A stretch of 16,532 bases of DNA. Origin: an uncultured Eubacteriales bacterium. GTDB taxonomy: Bacteria > Bacillota > Clostridia > Oscillospirales > Oscillospiraceae. The DNA is taken from contig ONTN01000011.1 in NCBI GenBank assembly GCA_900320765.1, positions 1-16,532 on the forward strand. The letters run 5' to 3'. The position numbers were made by a program, and so were the translations under genes. Below the pieces are notes generated by a model, which saw only the letters and a list, made by a program, of their open reading frames with translations, was not told where the DNA came from and searched no databases. This document shows, in pieces, positions 1 through 8,354 of this stretch (its first letter is position 1; every line of letters begins with the position of its first letter).

Positions 1-765
1 ATCCGGCCGCCGGGAGTAGCCGCAGTAGTGGCACAGCAGGCGGTGGTTGCTGCTGTGATATGTAAGCGACACGCTGCAGCGGGGGCATTTGTATACAAAG
101 CCGCATTCCCCGCAGCTTATAAGACGGTTTGCGCCGCGGCGGTTGATAAACAGGATCGACTGCTCGCCGCGTTCGATGTTTGCCTGCAGTTCATCCCGCA
201 GCTTCCCGCTGATGCTGCCGCCGTTGCCGTTTTGCAGCTCGCGCTTCATGTCGACAATCTCGACGGCGGGGAGTTCCTGCTCGTTATAGCGGGTTGAGAG
301 CTCAAAATAGGCATAGCGCCCGGTCTCGGCTGCGTGCATGCTGACGATGTCCGGCGTGGCCGAGCCCAGCAGAAGCAGGCAGTCTGCCCTTGCGCAGCGG
401 TACTTTGCCACGTCCCTCGCATTGTAGCGCGGGATGTTTTCGGATTTATAGGTCTCCTCCTGCTCCTCGTCGATGATGATGAGGCCGAGGTCCGGTGCGG
501 GAGCAAAGACGGCGCTGCGCGTGCCGATGACAACGCGTGCGCGGCCGGACCTTACACGCTTCCACTCATCGTAGCGCTCGCCGACGGAAAGGCTGCTTCT
601 GAGGGCCTCAGCTTCCTTGCGGCGCTTGCGCTCCGGACGGATCATAAGAAAATACATAACTGCGACTATCGCGACGATATATACGATCGTTATCCAGGGA
701 AAGGAGCTGGTTATGCTGTTAGTCGCTGCGGCTTCGCCTTCCAGGAAAAAGTAAGGCAGTCTCAT
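1..765 (-). CDS. yajC/priA: YajC-PriA chimeric ORF, runs off left edge
   Basis: One open frame of 255 codons runs from ATG at 765 to base 1 with no stop. Residues 1 to about 62 look like YajC, the small Sec-translocase accessory protein: a membrane segment at about 24-43, then the family signature MIRPERKRRKE and a SLSVG turn. From about residue 58 the sequence is PriA, the replication-restart helicase. It shows SVGERYDEWKR, VIGTRSAVFAP, the Walker B box IIIDEEQ (usually DEEH), the GSATPD motif, and the first Cys pairs of the PriA zinc region (CGECG, CPRC, CHYCG). PriA's N-terminal DNA-binding domain and Walker A are absent, so this protein should not work as PriA, and YajC is cut before its C-terminal domain. 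The start is supported by AGGAGG 8 bases upstream and a promoter. It may be a real gene fusion, a partial duplication, or an assembly join. Confidence 0.85.
   Translation of the reverse strand, partial: MRLPYFFLEGEAAATNSITSSFPWITIVYIVAIVAVMYFLMIRPERKRRKEAEALRSSLSVGERYDEWKRVRSGRARVVIGTRSAVFAPAPDLGLIIIDEEQEETYKSENIPRYNARDVAKYRCARADCLLLLGSATPDIVSMHAAETGRYAYFELSTRYNEQELPAVEIVDMKRELQNGNGGSISGKLRDELQANIERGEQSILFINRRGANRLISCGECGFVYKCPRCSVSLTYHSSNHRLLCHYCGYSRRPD
577..600 (-). other. YajC/PriA junction
   Basis: These bases encode residues 56-63, R-S-S-L-S-V-G-E. YajC proteins commonly have a 'SLxVGD' stretch just after the RPxxKRxKE motif, and PriA proteins have 'SGLSVGERYDEW' at helicase motif Ia. 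The two families therefore meet at a stretch where they resemble each other, which is what a join at short shared sequence would give. The exact crossover base cannot be fixed from this sequence alone. Confidence 0.7.
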
Positions 766-811
766 TTGTTGTCCTCCTGTACAATTTAAGTATTTAGCTG
801 TAACTTTTTAT

Positions 812-840
812 ATTATAGCGGCAAATAATGCTAATTGCAA
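812..840 (-). promoter_or_regulatory. SigA-type promoter for the yajC-like start
   Basis: Read on the minus strand there is TTGCAA (835-840), a 17-base spacer, and a perfect TATAAT (812-817), about 47 bases before the ATG at 765. It lies just after the stop of the radical SAM gene. No hairpin terminator separates that gene from it, so read-through from the upstream operon is also possible. Confidence 0.75.
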
Positions 841-843
841 GAT

Positions 844-1848
844 TTATTTTATCCTTGCTATTTTTTCGCCGGAGTCTCTTTCGATTATCTTTACACTTTT
901 CAGCTTAAACTCGTTCTTAACTGCTTCTATATTGCTTCTGTGCTGTCCAGCCGCCTGCGATATCTTTCCCTGCGGTACGGCAAAGACGACGTCTGCGCCC
1001 GCGTCCTCAGCGCTTAAAAGCTCTCTCTCACGCCGCAGGTATCTTCTTGCCTCCGCAAGCTCCCTTAGCGCCGGGTGATAAGCTCCCCCGGCGGCGTCGC
1101 CGCCTGAAAGATCCTCCGTCGGGTTCAGTCCGAGCCTTATTACCGGGATACCAGCCGCTTCAAAAATGTCCAAGAGGTCGGCGGAAAGCTCGACTGCGTC
1201 GTCGAGGCTGTGCTCCGGGTACTCTCCCCTCTTCCATTTATCATAGAGCTCAGTATCCTTTATGATGACCGTCGGATAGATCCGGACGCCGTCCGGATCC
1301 ATAGATGCGAATTTCCTTGCCGTCTGGATCGCTTTATCCGGCGTGTCCATAGGAAGCCCGGTCATCATTTGAAGAATGAGCTCGAAGCCGGATTCTTTCA
1401 ATGCCGCCGCTGCTCTTACAGCGTCCTCGGCGGTGTGCCCCCTGTTTGAGGCTTTGAGGACTTCATCGTCCATAGACTGAACTCCGAGCTCAACAGTCCG
1501 CACACCGTAGCGCTTGAGCCTTGAGATCACCTCATCGTCTATGGCGTCCGGTCTCGTACTGAGACGGATGCCCTTAATTCTTCCGTCCTCAACGTATCTT
1601 ACTGCGGCCGACAGGAGTTTTTCCTGCTCATCCGAGGGAATAGCCGTAAAGCTTCCGCCGTAAAAGGCTATCGTCTTCTCAGTATCACGGGGAAGGATCT
1701 TCAGCGCCTCGTCAACCGTTTTTTTCACGTCCTCGGCCGTCGCCGGTTTTTCATTTCCCGATATTCTGTTCTGGTTGCAGAAAACGCACATATGAGGGCA
1801 GCCGAGGTGAGGAACGAAAATCGGGATTATCGATCTTCTCGCCTTCAT
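844..1848 (-). CDS. Elp3-like radical SAM protein
   Basis: This is a 334-residue radical SAM enzyme of the Elp3-like group (COG1243 type). The iron-sulfur cluster ligands are C17, C21 and C24 in GCPHMCVFCNQ. Other supporting motifs are GGSFTAIP, STRPD, VELGVQS followed by RGHT, and MTGLPMDTPD, all typical of Elp3-type TIM-barrel cores. The GNAT acetyltransferase domain of true Elp3 is absent, and the C-terminus instead has a short basic region around GKISQAAGQHRSNI. The ATG overlaps the rnc stop in ATGA, so translation is probably coupled. This family commonly follows rnc in Clostridia. Its substrate is unknown; an RNA or tRNA modification role is only an inference. Confidence 0.88.
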   Translation of the reverse strand: MKARRSIIPIFVPHLGCPHMCVFCNQNRISGNEKPATAEDVKKTVDEALKILPRDTEKTIAFYGGSFTAIPSDEQEKLLSAAVRYVEDGRIKGIRLSTRPDAIDDEVISRLKRYGVRTVELGVQSMDDEVLKASNRGHTAEDAVRAAAALKESGFELILQMMTGLPMDTPDKAIQTARKFASMDPDGVRIYPTVIIKDTELYDKWKRGEYPEHSLDDAVELSADLLDIFEAAGIPVIRLGLNPTEDLSGGDAAGGAYHPALRELAEARRYLRRERELLSAEDAGADVVFAVPQGKISQAAGQHRSNIEAVKNEFKLKSVKIIERDSGEKIARIK

Positions 1849-2513
1849 CTGAGACTCTCGAGAGCGGCCTTGGCCGCATTCTGCTCCGCCTGCTTTTTCG
1901 TTCTGCCAACTCCCCTTGCGATCTCCTCGCCGTCAAGCGTCGCCGCGACGGTAAACTCCTTCGCGTGGTCAGGTCCAGTCTCGCCGATCTCAATGTAGCC
2001 GAGAGTATGCCCTCCGTCCTTTTGTATAAGCTCCTGAAGCTGCGTCTTATAATCGGCAAAGGCGTGCTCCTCAGCGCTGAAATCAGATATGATAAAGTCG
2101 TATATTATCCTTTTCGGCTCGTCGAGTCCGCCGTCAAGATATAGAGCCGCAAGCATGGCCTCAACAGCGTCCGCAAGGATTGAATCGCGTTCTCTGCCTC
2201 CGCCCTTCTCCTCTCCTCGGCCGAGCAAAAGAGAAGCGCCGAGGCCGAGCCTGTTCGCCGTGACCGCAAGGCTTTTTTCGCACACCATATCAGCCCTCAG
2301 CTTTGTCATCCGTCCCTCGGGAAGCTCAGGGTAGTTTTTATACAGATATTCCGCAACGACGAAGCCGAGGATAGAGTCGCCCAGAAACTCAAGTCTCTCG
2401 TTGCACGAGCCCTTGCTCCTGTTCTCGTTCGCGTAAGAGCTGTGCGTCAGCGCCATAGTGAGCAGCGCCCTGTTTTTGAAAGCGTATCCCAGCTTTTCTT
2501 CAATTTCGATCAT
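1845..2513 (-). CDS. rnc: Ribonuclease III
   Basis: This 222-residue endonuclease cleaves double-stranded RNA in rRNA maturation and mRNA turnover. The catalytic domain carries the signature CNERLEFLGDS (E42, D46), where most homologues have H before NERLEF, and the second acidic pair in ADAVEAMLAALYLDGG (D115, E118). The double-stranded-RNA-binding domain covers about residues 152-222 (DYKTQLQELIQ to KQAEQNAAKAALESL). Length is normal for the family. The ATG has AGGAG upstream and lies 14 bases inside the end of plsX, so the two are probably translated together. Confidence 0.97.
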   Translation of the reverse strand: MIEIEEKLGYAFKNRALLTMALTHSSYANENRSKGSCNERLEFLGDSILGFVVAEYLYKNYPELPEGRMTKLRADMVCEKSLAVTANRLGLGASLLLGRGEEKGGGRERDSILADAVEAMLAALYLDGGLDEPKRIIYDFIISDFSAEEHAFADYKTQLQELIQKDGGHTLGYIEIGETGPDHAKEFTVAATLDGEEIARGVGRTKKQAEQNAAKAALESLR

Positions 2514-3537
2514 TTGTCTTCTCCTGAAGCTTCATATACTGAACGTTCTTTTCGATCATTTCACATACGCCGGACTGGACGGCAAGCATCGCCTGACATA
2601 CGGCGCCCTTTATATCCTTTGCCTTAGATGAGCCGTGAGCCTTAATAACGGGCTTTGATATGCCGAGAAGCATAGTTCCGCCAACGTCGGATGCGTCAAA
2701 CTTCTTCATAAGGCTTTTTAGACCCGGCTTTATGGTCAGAGCTGCGAGCTTTGTAAAAACGTTCTTATAGAATATATTTTTGAGCTCGCCCTTCATCATA
2801 AGGCCGATGCCCTCGGTACCCTTCAAAAGCACGTTGCCGGTAAAGCCGTCTGTCACGAGCACGTCGCACTCGTCGTGGAACGCGGCCCTTGCCTCTACGT
2901 TGCCCACAAAGTTTAATTCGCCGCGTGCCTTCGCCTCCTGCAGAAGCTTGTATGTCTCCACCTGAAGGCTTGTCCCCTTGCTCTCCTCAGTTCCGATGTT
3001 CAGAAGTCCCACTCTGGGATTGTCTACGCCTACTATCCCCTTAAGATAGTAGCTGCCCATATACGCAAACTGCATCAGATACTCCGGGGTGCACTCTGCG
3101 TTTGCTCCGCAGTCGATTATCAGAAAGCCTTTTCCCGTGCTCGGCAGAAGAACGGAAAGGACAGCTCTTCTGATGCCCTTGATCCTTTTGACGATGAGCG
3201 TCGCACCGGAGAGAAGGGCTCCGGTAGAGCCGGCGGAGATCATAGCGTCGGCGCTCCCGTCCTTTAAAAGCTTAAGGGCGACGGTCATGGAGGAATCGGA
3301 TTTCTCCCGAGTAACCGTCGCGGGATCGTCCTCCATAAGCACGACCTCGGAAGCGTTTGCTATTTCCACGCCGGACGGGAGATCGCTGTATCCGAGCTCA
3401 CTCATTGATCTCAGAATATCCTCGCCTTTTCCGACGAGGACGATATTTGCGCCGAATTCCTCGTGCGCCTCAAGCGCCCCCTTCACGATCTCAAGAGGGG
3501 CGTTATCTCCGCCCATAGCGTCAATTACGATCTTCAA
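2500..3537 (-). CDS. plsX: Phosphate acyltransferase PlsX
   Basis: PlsX converts acyl-ACP and phosphate to acyl-phosphate, the donor for PlsY in the first acylation of glycerol-3-phosphate. The 345-residue protein has the family N-terminus MKIVIDAMGGDNAPLEIVKG, the SAGSTGALL stretch, and DGFTGNVLLKGTEG. It is full length and expected to be a peripheral membrane enzyme. The 3' end overlaps rnc directly. The acpP gene often found between plsX and rnc in Firmicutes is not here. The ribosome site is modest (AAAGGA). It lies 21 bases after trmFO. Confidence 0.96.
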   Translation of the reverse strand: MKIVIDAMGGDNAPLEIVKGALEAHEEFGANIVLVGKGEDILRSMSELGYSDLPSGVEIANASEVVLMEDDPATVTREKSDSSMTVALKLLKDGSADAMISAGSTGALLSGATLIVKRIKGIRRAVLSVLLPSTGKGFLIIDCGANAECTPEYLMQFAYMGSYYLKGIVGVDNPRVGLLNIGTEESKGTSLQVETYKLLQEAKARGELNFVGNVEARAAFHDECDVLVTDGFTGNVLLKGTEGIGLMMKGELKNIFYKNVFTKLAALTIKPGLKSLMKKFDASDVGGTMLLGISKPVIKAHGSSKAKDIKGAVCQAMLAVQSGVCEMIEKNVQYMKLQEKTNDRN

Positions 3538-3558
3538 CGGTATTCATCCTTTCCCACG

Positions 3559-4860
3559 TTATATCTTTTGCGCGAGCTCATCTATAATCTTGAGCGATCT
3601 TTCGCTTATCGCAGCGTTCTTGTTTCTCTTGCCCCTTACTCTGTAATCAAGAGGCGTGATTATTCCGAAGTTTATATTCATCGGCTGGAAATCGTATATG
3701 CCCTCATCGGAGACGTACTTTCCGAGGGCTCCGATCGCCGTCTCCCTCGGGAAATCGACCGTATCAAGTCCAAGCGCCTCCCTTGCCGCAGCAAGGCCTG
3801 CCAAAAGGCCGGAGGCCGCCGATTCAACGTACCCCTCTACTCCTGTCATCTGACCGGCAAAGCTTATCCTCGGCTCACTTTTCAGCCTGTAGAGGTCGTC
3901 TAAAAGCCTCGGAGAATCGAGATAAGTATTCCTGTGCATTACGCCGTATCGCACGAATTCCGCGTTTTTGAGGGCGGGTATCATCTTAAACACCCTTCTC
4001 TGCTCCGGGAATTTCAAATGCGTCTGAAAACCGACCATATTATACAAAGTGCCCTCAGAATTATCCATTCTGAGCTGAACTACGGCGTATGGCTCCCGTC
4101 CGGTTTTCGGGTCCTTCAGGCCTACGGGCTTCAGCGGCCCATAGCGCAGGGTATCGAGCCCGCGTCTTGCCATTACCTCGACCGGCATACAGCCCTCGAA
4201 AACTCCCCCGTCATCAAAGCCATGAAGCTCAGCCTCCTCGGCTGATGCGAGCTCCTTGACGAAAGAATCGTACTCCTCCCTCGTCATCGGGCAGTTTACA
4301 TAGTCCGCCGTGCCCTTATCATATCTCGAGGCAAACCACGCGCTCTCCATATCGACGCTCTCGAGCGTAACAATCGGCGCTACGGCGTCATAGAAATTGA
4401 GCCCGTTACCGCCGGCGAGATCGGCTATCCTTTCAGCAAGGCTGTCGCTCGTCAGTGGTCCGGAAGCGATGATTACTCTGCCCTCGGGTATCTCGGTTAC
4501 CTCGCCTTTAATGATCTCAACGTTCGGATGAGAAGATAGCACGTCGGTGACATATTTAGAAAAGGAAGCTCTGTCTACGGCGAGAGCTCCGCCGGCCGGG
4601 ACCTTGTTTAAGTCAGCCGCCCGCATTATAAGGCTGTCGAGCCTGCGCATTTCCTCCTTGAGAAGCCCGACCGCGTTTGTCAGCTCATCGCTTCTCAAGG
4701 AATTTGAGCAGACGAGCTCAGCAAAACCGTCGGATACGTGCGCGGGCGTCCTTTTCTCCGGCTTCATCTCATATAGCTTTACCTTTACGCCGCGCTTTGC
4801 AAGCTGCCACGCGGCCTCAGATCCGGCAAGTCCGGCGCCTATGACTTTGACTTCGCTCAT
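3559..4860 (-). CDS. trmFO: tRNA m5U54 methyltransferase TrmFO
   Basis: This is the folate- and FAD-dependent enzyme that makes 5-methyluridine at position 54 of the tRNA T-loop. Residues 7-13 give the FAD-binding motif IGAGLAG. The CSNSLRS segment holds C51, matching the catalytic cysteine of the family, and GCMPVEVMARRG holds the second conserved cysteine. The C-terminal GQMTGVEGYVESAASGLLAG and QPMNINFGI blocks are typical. The 433-residue length is normal. The ATG overlaps the topA stop (ATGA), an arrangement found widely in Firmicutes, so co-translation with topA is likely. Confidence 0.97.
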   Translation of the reverse strand: MSEVKVIGAGLAGSEAAWQLAKRGVKVKLYEMKPEKRTPAHVSDGFAELVCSNSLRSDELTNAVGLLKEEMRRLDSLIMRAADLNKVPAGGALAVDRASFSKYVTDVLSSHPNVEIIKGEVTEIPEGRVIIASGPLTSDSLAERIADLAGGNGLNFYDAVAPIVTLESVDMESAWFASRYDKGTADYVNCPMTREEYDSFVKELASAEEAELHGFDDGGVFEGCMPVEVMARRGLDTLRYGPLKPVGLKDPKTGREPYAVVQLRMDNSEGTLYNMVGFQTHLKFPEQRRVFKMIPALKNAEFVRYGVMHRNTYLDSPRLLDDLYRLKSEPRISFAGQMTGVEGYVESAASGLLAGLAAAREALGLDTVDFPRETAIGALGKYVSDEGIYDFQPMNINFGIITPLDYRVRGKRNKNAAISERSLKIIDELAQKI

Positions 4861-7076
4861 TTCTTCTTACCGGCACTCTTCGTTGTGGCGCTTTTTCCCG
4901 TCGTTTTAGCAGTCTTCGTCGTTTTCTTTGCAGGTTTTTCTTCCGTCTTTTTTTCGGTTGCGGCGGTCTTTTTCTTATATCCGCGCTTATCCTCCGGCAG
5001 GAAATTCGGACAGTCCTCGTTAATACAGAAAGGTTTGTTGAAACCCTTGCCGGACTTTTTGAACATAGTCTTGCCGCAGCTCGGGCAGAAATCCTTTACG
5101 GGAACGTCCCAGGTCATAAAGCCGCAGTCCTGCCCTCTCTCGCAGGCATAGAAGGTATACCCGTTCCTCGATGTGCGCTTGAGTATTCTGCTGCCGCACT
5201 TCGGGCACTTTCCCGGCATCTCAATAACAATAGGCTTTGTAAATGTGCATTCCGGGTAGCCGGGGCAGGCGAGAAATCTTCCGAAGCGGCCTGATTTGAT
5301 AACCATTTTTCTGCCGCAGACGTCGCAGACCTCGTCAGTTTCCTCGGCGGGTATCTTGATATATTCGCCCTCAAGCGCCTTCTCGGCGTTTGTGAGTTCG
5401 GTATCAAAGGGGCCGTAAAAGTCGCTCAAAACTTCCTTCCACGGCTTTTCGCCCTTTTCGACGTTGTCGAGCTCGCCTTCCATCTTGGCAGTAAAGCCAA
5501 CGTCTACGATATCGGTGAACCTGTCCTTCATAAGCTTCGTAACGACCTCGCCGAGAGGCGTCGGGCGAAGGCTTTTGCCCTCCTTAACGACGTACTCCCT
5601 GTCGAGTATCGTTGAAACCGTCGGCGCATAAGTGCTCGGGCGGCCGACTCCGGATTCCTCCATAGCCTTTACGAGGGTAGCCTCGGTATATCTTGCGGGC
5701 GGCTGAGTAAACTTCTGCTCCTCGGTGAGCTTCTTTAAATTAAGCGTCTCTCCCTCTTTGATATCGGGAATTGGCGTCTCGCGCTCATCGGCGTCGTCAT
5801 CACGGCCTTCCTCGTAAACGGCCGTGAAGCCGGAAAACTTTATCGTTGAGCTTGTAGATCTGAATACGTGCCCGGCAGATTCGATATCCGCCGTCACGCT
5901 GTCATATACGGCAGCGGACATCTGTGAGGCGATGAATCTGTTCCAGATCAGCCTGTAAAGCCTGTACTGGTCGCTCGTGAGGCTTGAGCGTACTGCCTCG
6001 GGAGTGAGCGAGGGATTCGACGGGCGAATTGCCTCGTGCGCGTCCTGAGCGTTGCCCTTGCTCCTAAAATGCCTCGGCGAGCCGGGATAGTACTCCTCCC
6101 CGTAGCGGGAGAGAATGAGCCTGCGCGCCTCAGCGGTCGCCTCATCGGAGAGCCTGAGAGAGTCTGTACGCATATAGGTAATAAGACCGACAGTACCCTC
6201 GCCCTCAACGTCAACGCCCTCATATAGCTGCTGGGCTATCGACATAGTGCGCTTTGGCGTCATGCCGAGCTTTCTTGAGCCCTCCTGCTGCAGGGTCGAC
6301 GTTATAAACGGAGGCGCCGGTGTGCGGCTCTTGTCCTGCCTTTTGACGGTCTTAACAATAAACGGAGAACCGGAGACCTCTCTTTTGACGGCGTTTACTT
6401 CATCGGCAGAGCTGAGTTCGCGTTTCTTACCTCCGAAGCCGTAATATCTGGCAATAAAATCTGCCGAACGTCCGTTATTGAGATAGGCGTCGAGATGCCA
6501 ATACTCTTTTGGAACGAAATTTCTTATCTCATCTTCCCTGTCGACGACCATTCTCGTCGCAACGGACTGTACCCGTCCTGCGGAAAGGCCGCGACGGACC
6601 TTTTTCCAGAGAAGCGGAGAGAGCTTATATCCGACTATCCTGTCGAGGATTCGTCTCGCCTGCTGGGCGTCTACCAGATCCCCGTCAATCGCCCGCGGAT
6701 TATTTATGCTCGACTGAACTACCTTTTTCGTTATCTCGTTAAAGGTGACACGGTATACGTCCTCGTCCTTTATCCCGAGGAGCTCCTTAAGATGCCATGA
6801 AATAGCCTCCCCCTCGCGGTCCGGGTCGGTCGCGAGAAATACCTTTTCGCTGGCCTTCGCGGCCTTTTTAAGCTCGTTTATTGTCTCCTCCCGTCCCTTT
6901 ACAGGGATATACTGCGGGATAAAGCCGCCCTCGATGTCGACGCCCATAGTGCTCTTGGGCAGGTCTCTGAGGTGTCCCATTGAGGCGACGACCTTATAGT
7001 CCGGTCCGAGATATTTGCCGATCGTCTTAGCCTTTGCAGGAGACTCAACGATAACGAGATATTTTGTTTTAGCCAT
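4857..7076 (-). CDS. topA: DNA topoisomerase I
   Basis: This 739-residue type IA topoisomerase relaxes negative supercoils. The TOPRIM domain starts at VIVESPAKAKTIGKYLG (E11) and has the D84-x-D86-x-E88 acidic triad in TDPDREGE. The nucleophile is Y301 in GLITYMRTDSLRLS, and the GVGRPSTYAPTVSTI block follows. Three C-terminal four-cysteine zinc ribbons lie at about 584-610, 624-651 and 664-689. They are followed by a lysine-, threonine- and alanine-rich tail of about 45 residues that looks disordered and likely contacts DNA or RNA. The start has GAGG about 7 bases upstream and follows dprA by 27 bases. Confidence 0.98.
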   Translation of the reverse strand: MAKTKYLVIVESPAKAKTIGKYLGPDYKVVASMGHLRDLPKSTMGVDIEGGFIPQYIPVKGREETINELKKAAKASEKVFLATDPDREGEAISWHLKELLGIKDEDVYRVTFNEITKKVVQSSINNPRAIDGDLVDAQQARRILDRIVGYKLSPLLWKKVRRGLSAGRVQSVATRMVVDREDEIRNFVPKEYWHLDAYLNNGRSADFIARYYGFGGKKRELSSADEVNAVKREVSGSPFIVKTVKRQDKSRTPAPPFITSTLQQEGSRKLGMTPKRTMSIAQQLYEGVDVEGEGTVGLITYMRTDSLRLSDEATAEARRLILSRYGEEYYPGSPRHFRSKGNAQDAHEAIRPSNPSLTPEAVRSSLTSDQYRLYRLIWNRFIASQMSAAVYDSVTADIESAGHVFRSTSSTIKFSGFTAVYEEGRDDDADERETPIPDIKEGETLNLKKLTEEQKFTQPPARYTEATLVKAMEESGVGRPSTYAPTVSTILDREYVVKEGKSLRPTPLGEVVTKLMKDRFTDIVDVGFTAKMEGELDNVEKGEKPWKEVLSDFYGPFDTELTNAEKALEGEYIKIPAEETDEVCDVCGRKMVIKSGRFGRFLACPGYPECTFTKPIVIEMPGKCPKCGSRILKRTSRNGYTFYACERGQDCGFMTWDVPVKDFCPSCGKTMFKKSGKGFNKPFCINEDCPNFLPEDKRGYKKKTAATEKKTEEKPAKKTTKTAKTTGKSATTKSAGKKK

Positions 7077-7103
7077 TCAAATTCCTCACTTACTGTGGAT
7101 CAT

Positions 7104-8333
7104 TTACTTAAAAAGAGCGGCAAATCGCTTTCCGGGCTCCTGCTTTACTGCGCCCGCGATTTCAAGCATGGTCAGCGCGGAGAGCACCTTCGGCGCTCCT
7201 ATACCGCTGCCCTCAATAATATCGTCAACGTGCATCGTTCTTCCGCTCATAAAGTCAAGGATTTTTTCCTCGTCCGGAGATAACCCCTCCGGTCTGACTG
7301 ATATATCAATATAATCCTCGGTCTTTTCCTTGTCAATCGCTTTTTTTGGCGTTTTTCGCTTCGACGCCCTGTCTTTTGCCGGGAGCTCGCTGAGCTCTCG
7401 ATCCGCAAGGATCTGAGCTCCGCGCTCGTCAAGCTTATTGAGCTTGCGGGCTTCAACAAATCTGTCTGGGTATCTCGCGGCGTAAAGCTCCATTATATCC
7501 CGGCCGCAGGTTACCGGCTGTGCGCCCTCTTTGAGAAGAAGGTTTGAGCCTCTGCACGAGCTTGCGTCGACATTGCCCGGAACGGCGAAGACGTCCCTTC
7601 CCTGCTCGAGCGCGAGTGAGGCTGTGATAAGGGCTCCCGATCTCTCCGGCGCCTCAGCTACAACGACTCCGAGGCTGAGCCCGCTCATTATTCTGTTCCT
7701 TGCCGGAAAATGTCCCCTGTCCGGCTGCTCGCCGGGCGGATACTCGCTTACAAGTGCGCCGAAATTCTTAACGTCCCAAAACAGTCTTTCATTTGACGGC
7801 GGATAGACAATGTCGATACCGCAGCCGAGCACGCCTACAACTTTGCCGTTTCCTCTAAGCGCGCCTCTTGCGGCGGCAGAGTCGATACCGCGGGCAAGAC
7901 CGGAAATTACAAGGCCGCCCATTTTGGTAATCTCATAACCCATCTGCTCCGAGATCTTGATACCGTAAGGCGTGCAGTCTCTCGTTCCTACTATGTTTAC
8001 CGCTATCTCCTCATCAATAAGCGGGAGCTTACCGTCAACATAGAGGACTACGGGCGGATCGTATATATTCTTTAGTCTCGCGGGATAGGCCGCGTCGCCG
8101 AGAGTCAGGATGCTGTAGCCCCTGTCGCTGCACTTTCCGAGGATCTCGGAAACGTTGGACAGGGTCTTATCCTCAAGGGACGCCGTGTTAATATTCAGTT
8201 CGCGCGGGTAGTTGCCCTTGCGAACAAAGTATATCTCCTCAGGCGACCCGTAATACCTCAAAAGGTCGCCCATAGCTCTCGCGCCTATTCCCTTTCTCGT
8301 GGATAGCCATACCCAGTACCTAAGCTCTGCCAT
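7104..8333 (-). CDS. dprA: DNA-processing protein DprA
   Basis: DprA binds single-stranded DNA entering by transformation and loads RecA. The protein has an N-terminal SAM-like region, then the Rossmann core with NIVGTRDCTPYG, SGLARGID, GCGIDIVYPPSN, the signature PGEQPDRGHFPARNRIMSG and ALITASLALEQGRDVFAVPG. A charged linker precedes a C-terminal winged-helix domain at about 350-409. I chose ATG at 8333 because it gives the usual MxELxYWxWLS start and has a G-rich site upstream. A GTG at 8342 would add three residues and has no suitably spaced site. It lies 21 bases after the methyltransferase gene. Whether the host is transformable cannot be told from here. Confidence 0.95.
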   Translation of the reverse strand: MAELRYWVWLSTRKGIGARAMGDLLRYYGSPEEIYFVRKGNYPRELNINTASLEDKTLSNVSEILGKCSDRGYSILTLGDAAYPARLKNIYDPPVVLYVDGKLPLIDEEIAVNIVGTRDCTPYGIKISEQMGYEITKMGGLVISGLARGIDSAAARGALRGNGKVVGVLGCGIDIVYPPSNERLFWDVKNFGALVSEYPPGEQPDRGHFPARNRIMSGLSLGVVVAEAPERSGALITASLALEQGRDVFAVPGNVDASSCRGSNLLLKEGAQPVTCGRDIMELYAARYPDRFVEARKLNKLDERGAQILADRELSELPAKDRASKRKTPKKAIDKEKTEDYIDISVRPEGLSPDEEKILDFMSGRTMHVDDIIEGSGIGAPKVLSALTMLEIAGAVKQEPGKRFAALFK

Positions 8334-8354
8334 ATTCTGCACCCCACCGGTGTA

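Noticed and set aside
246..533. Minus-strand frame of 95 codons
   Set aside because: It is another frame of the PriA-like coding sequence, which is identified by clear motifs.
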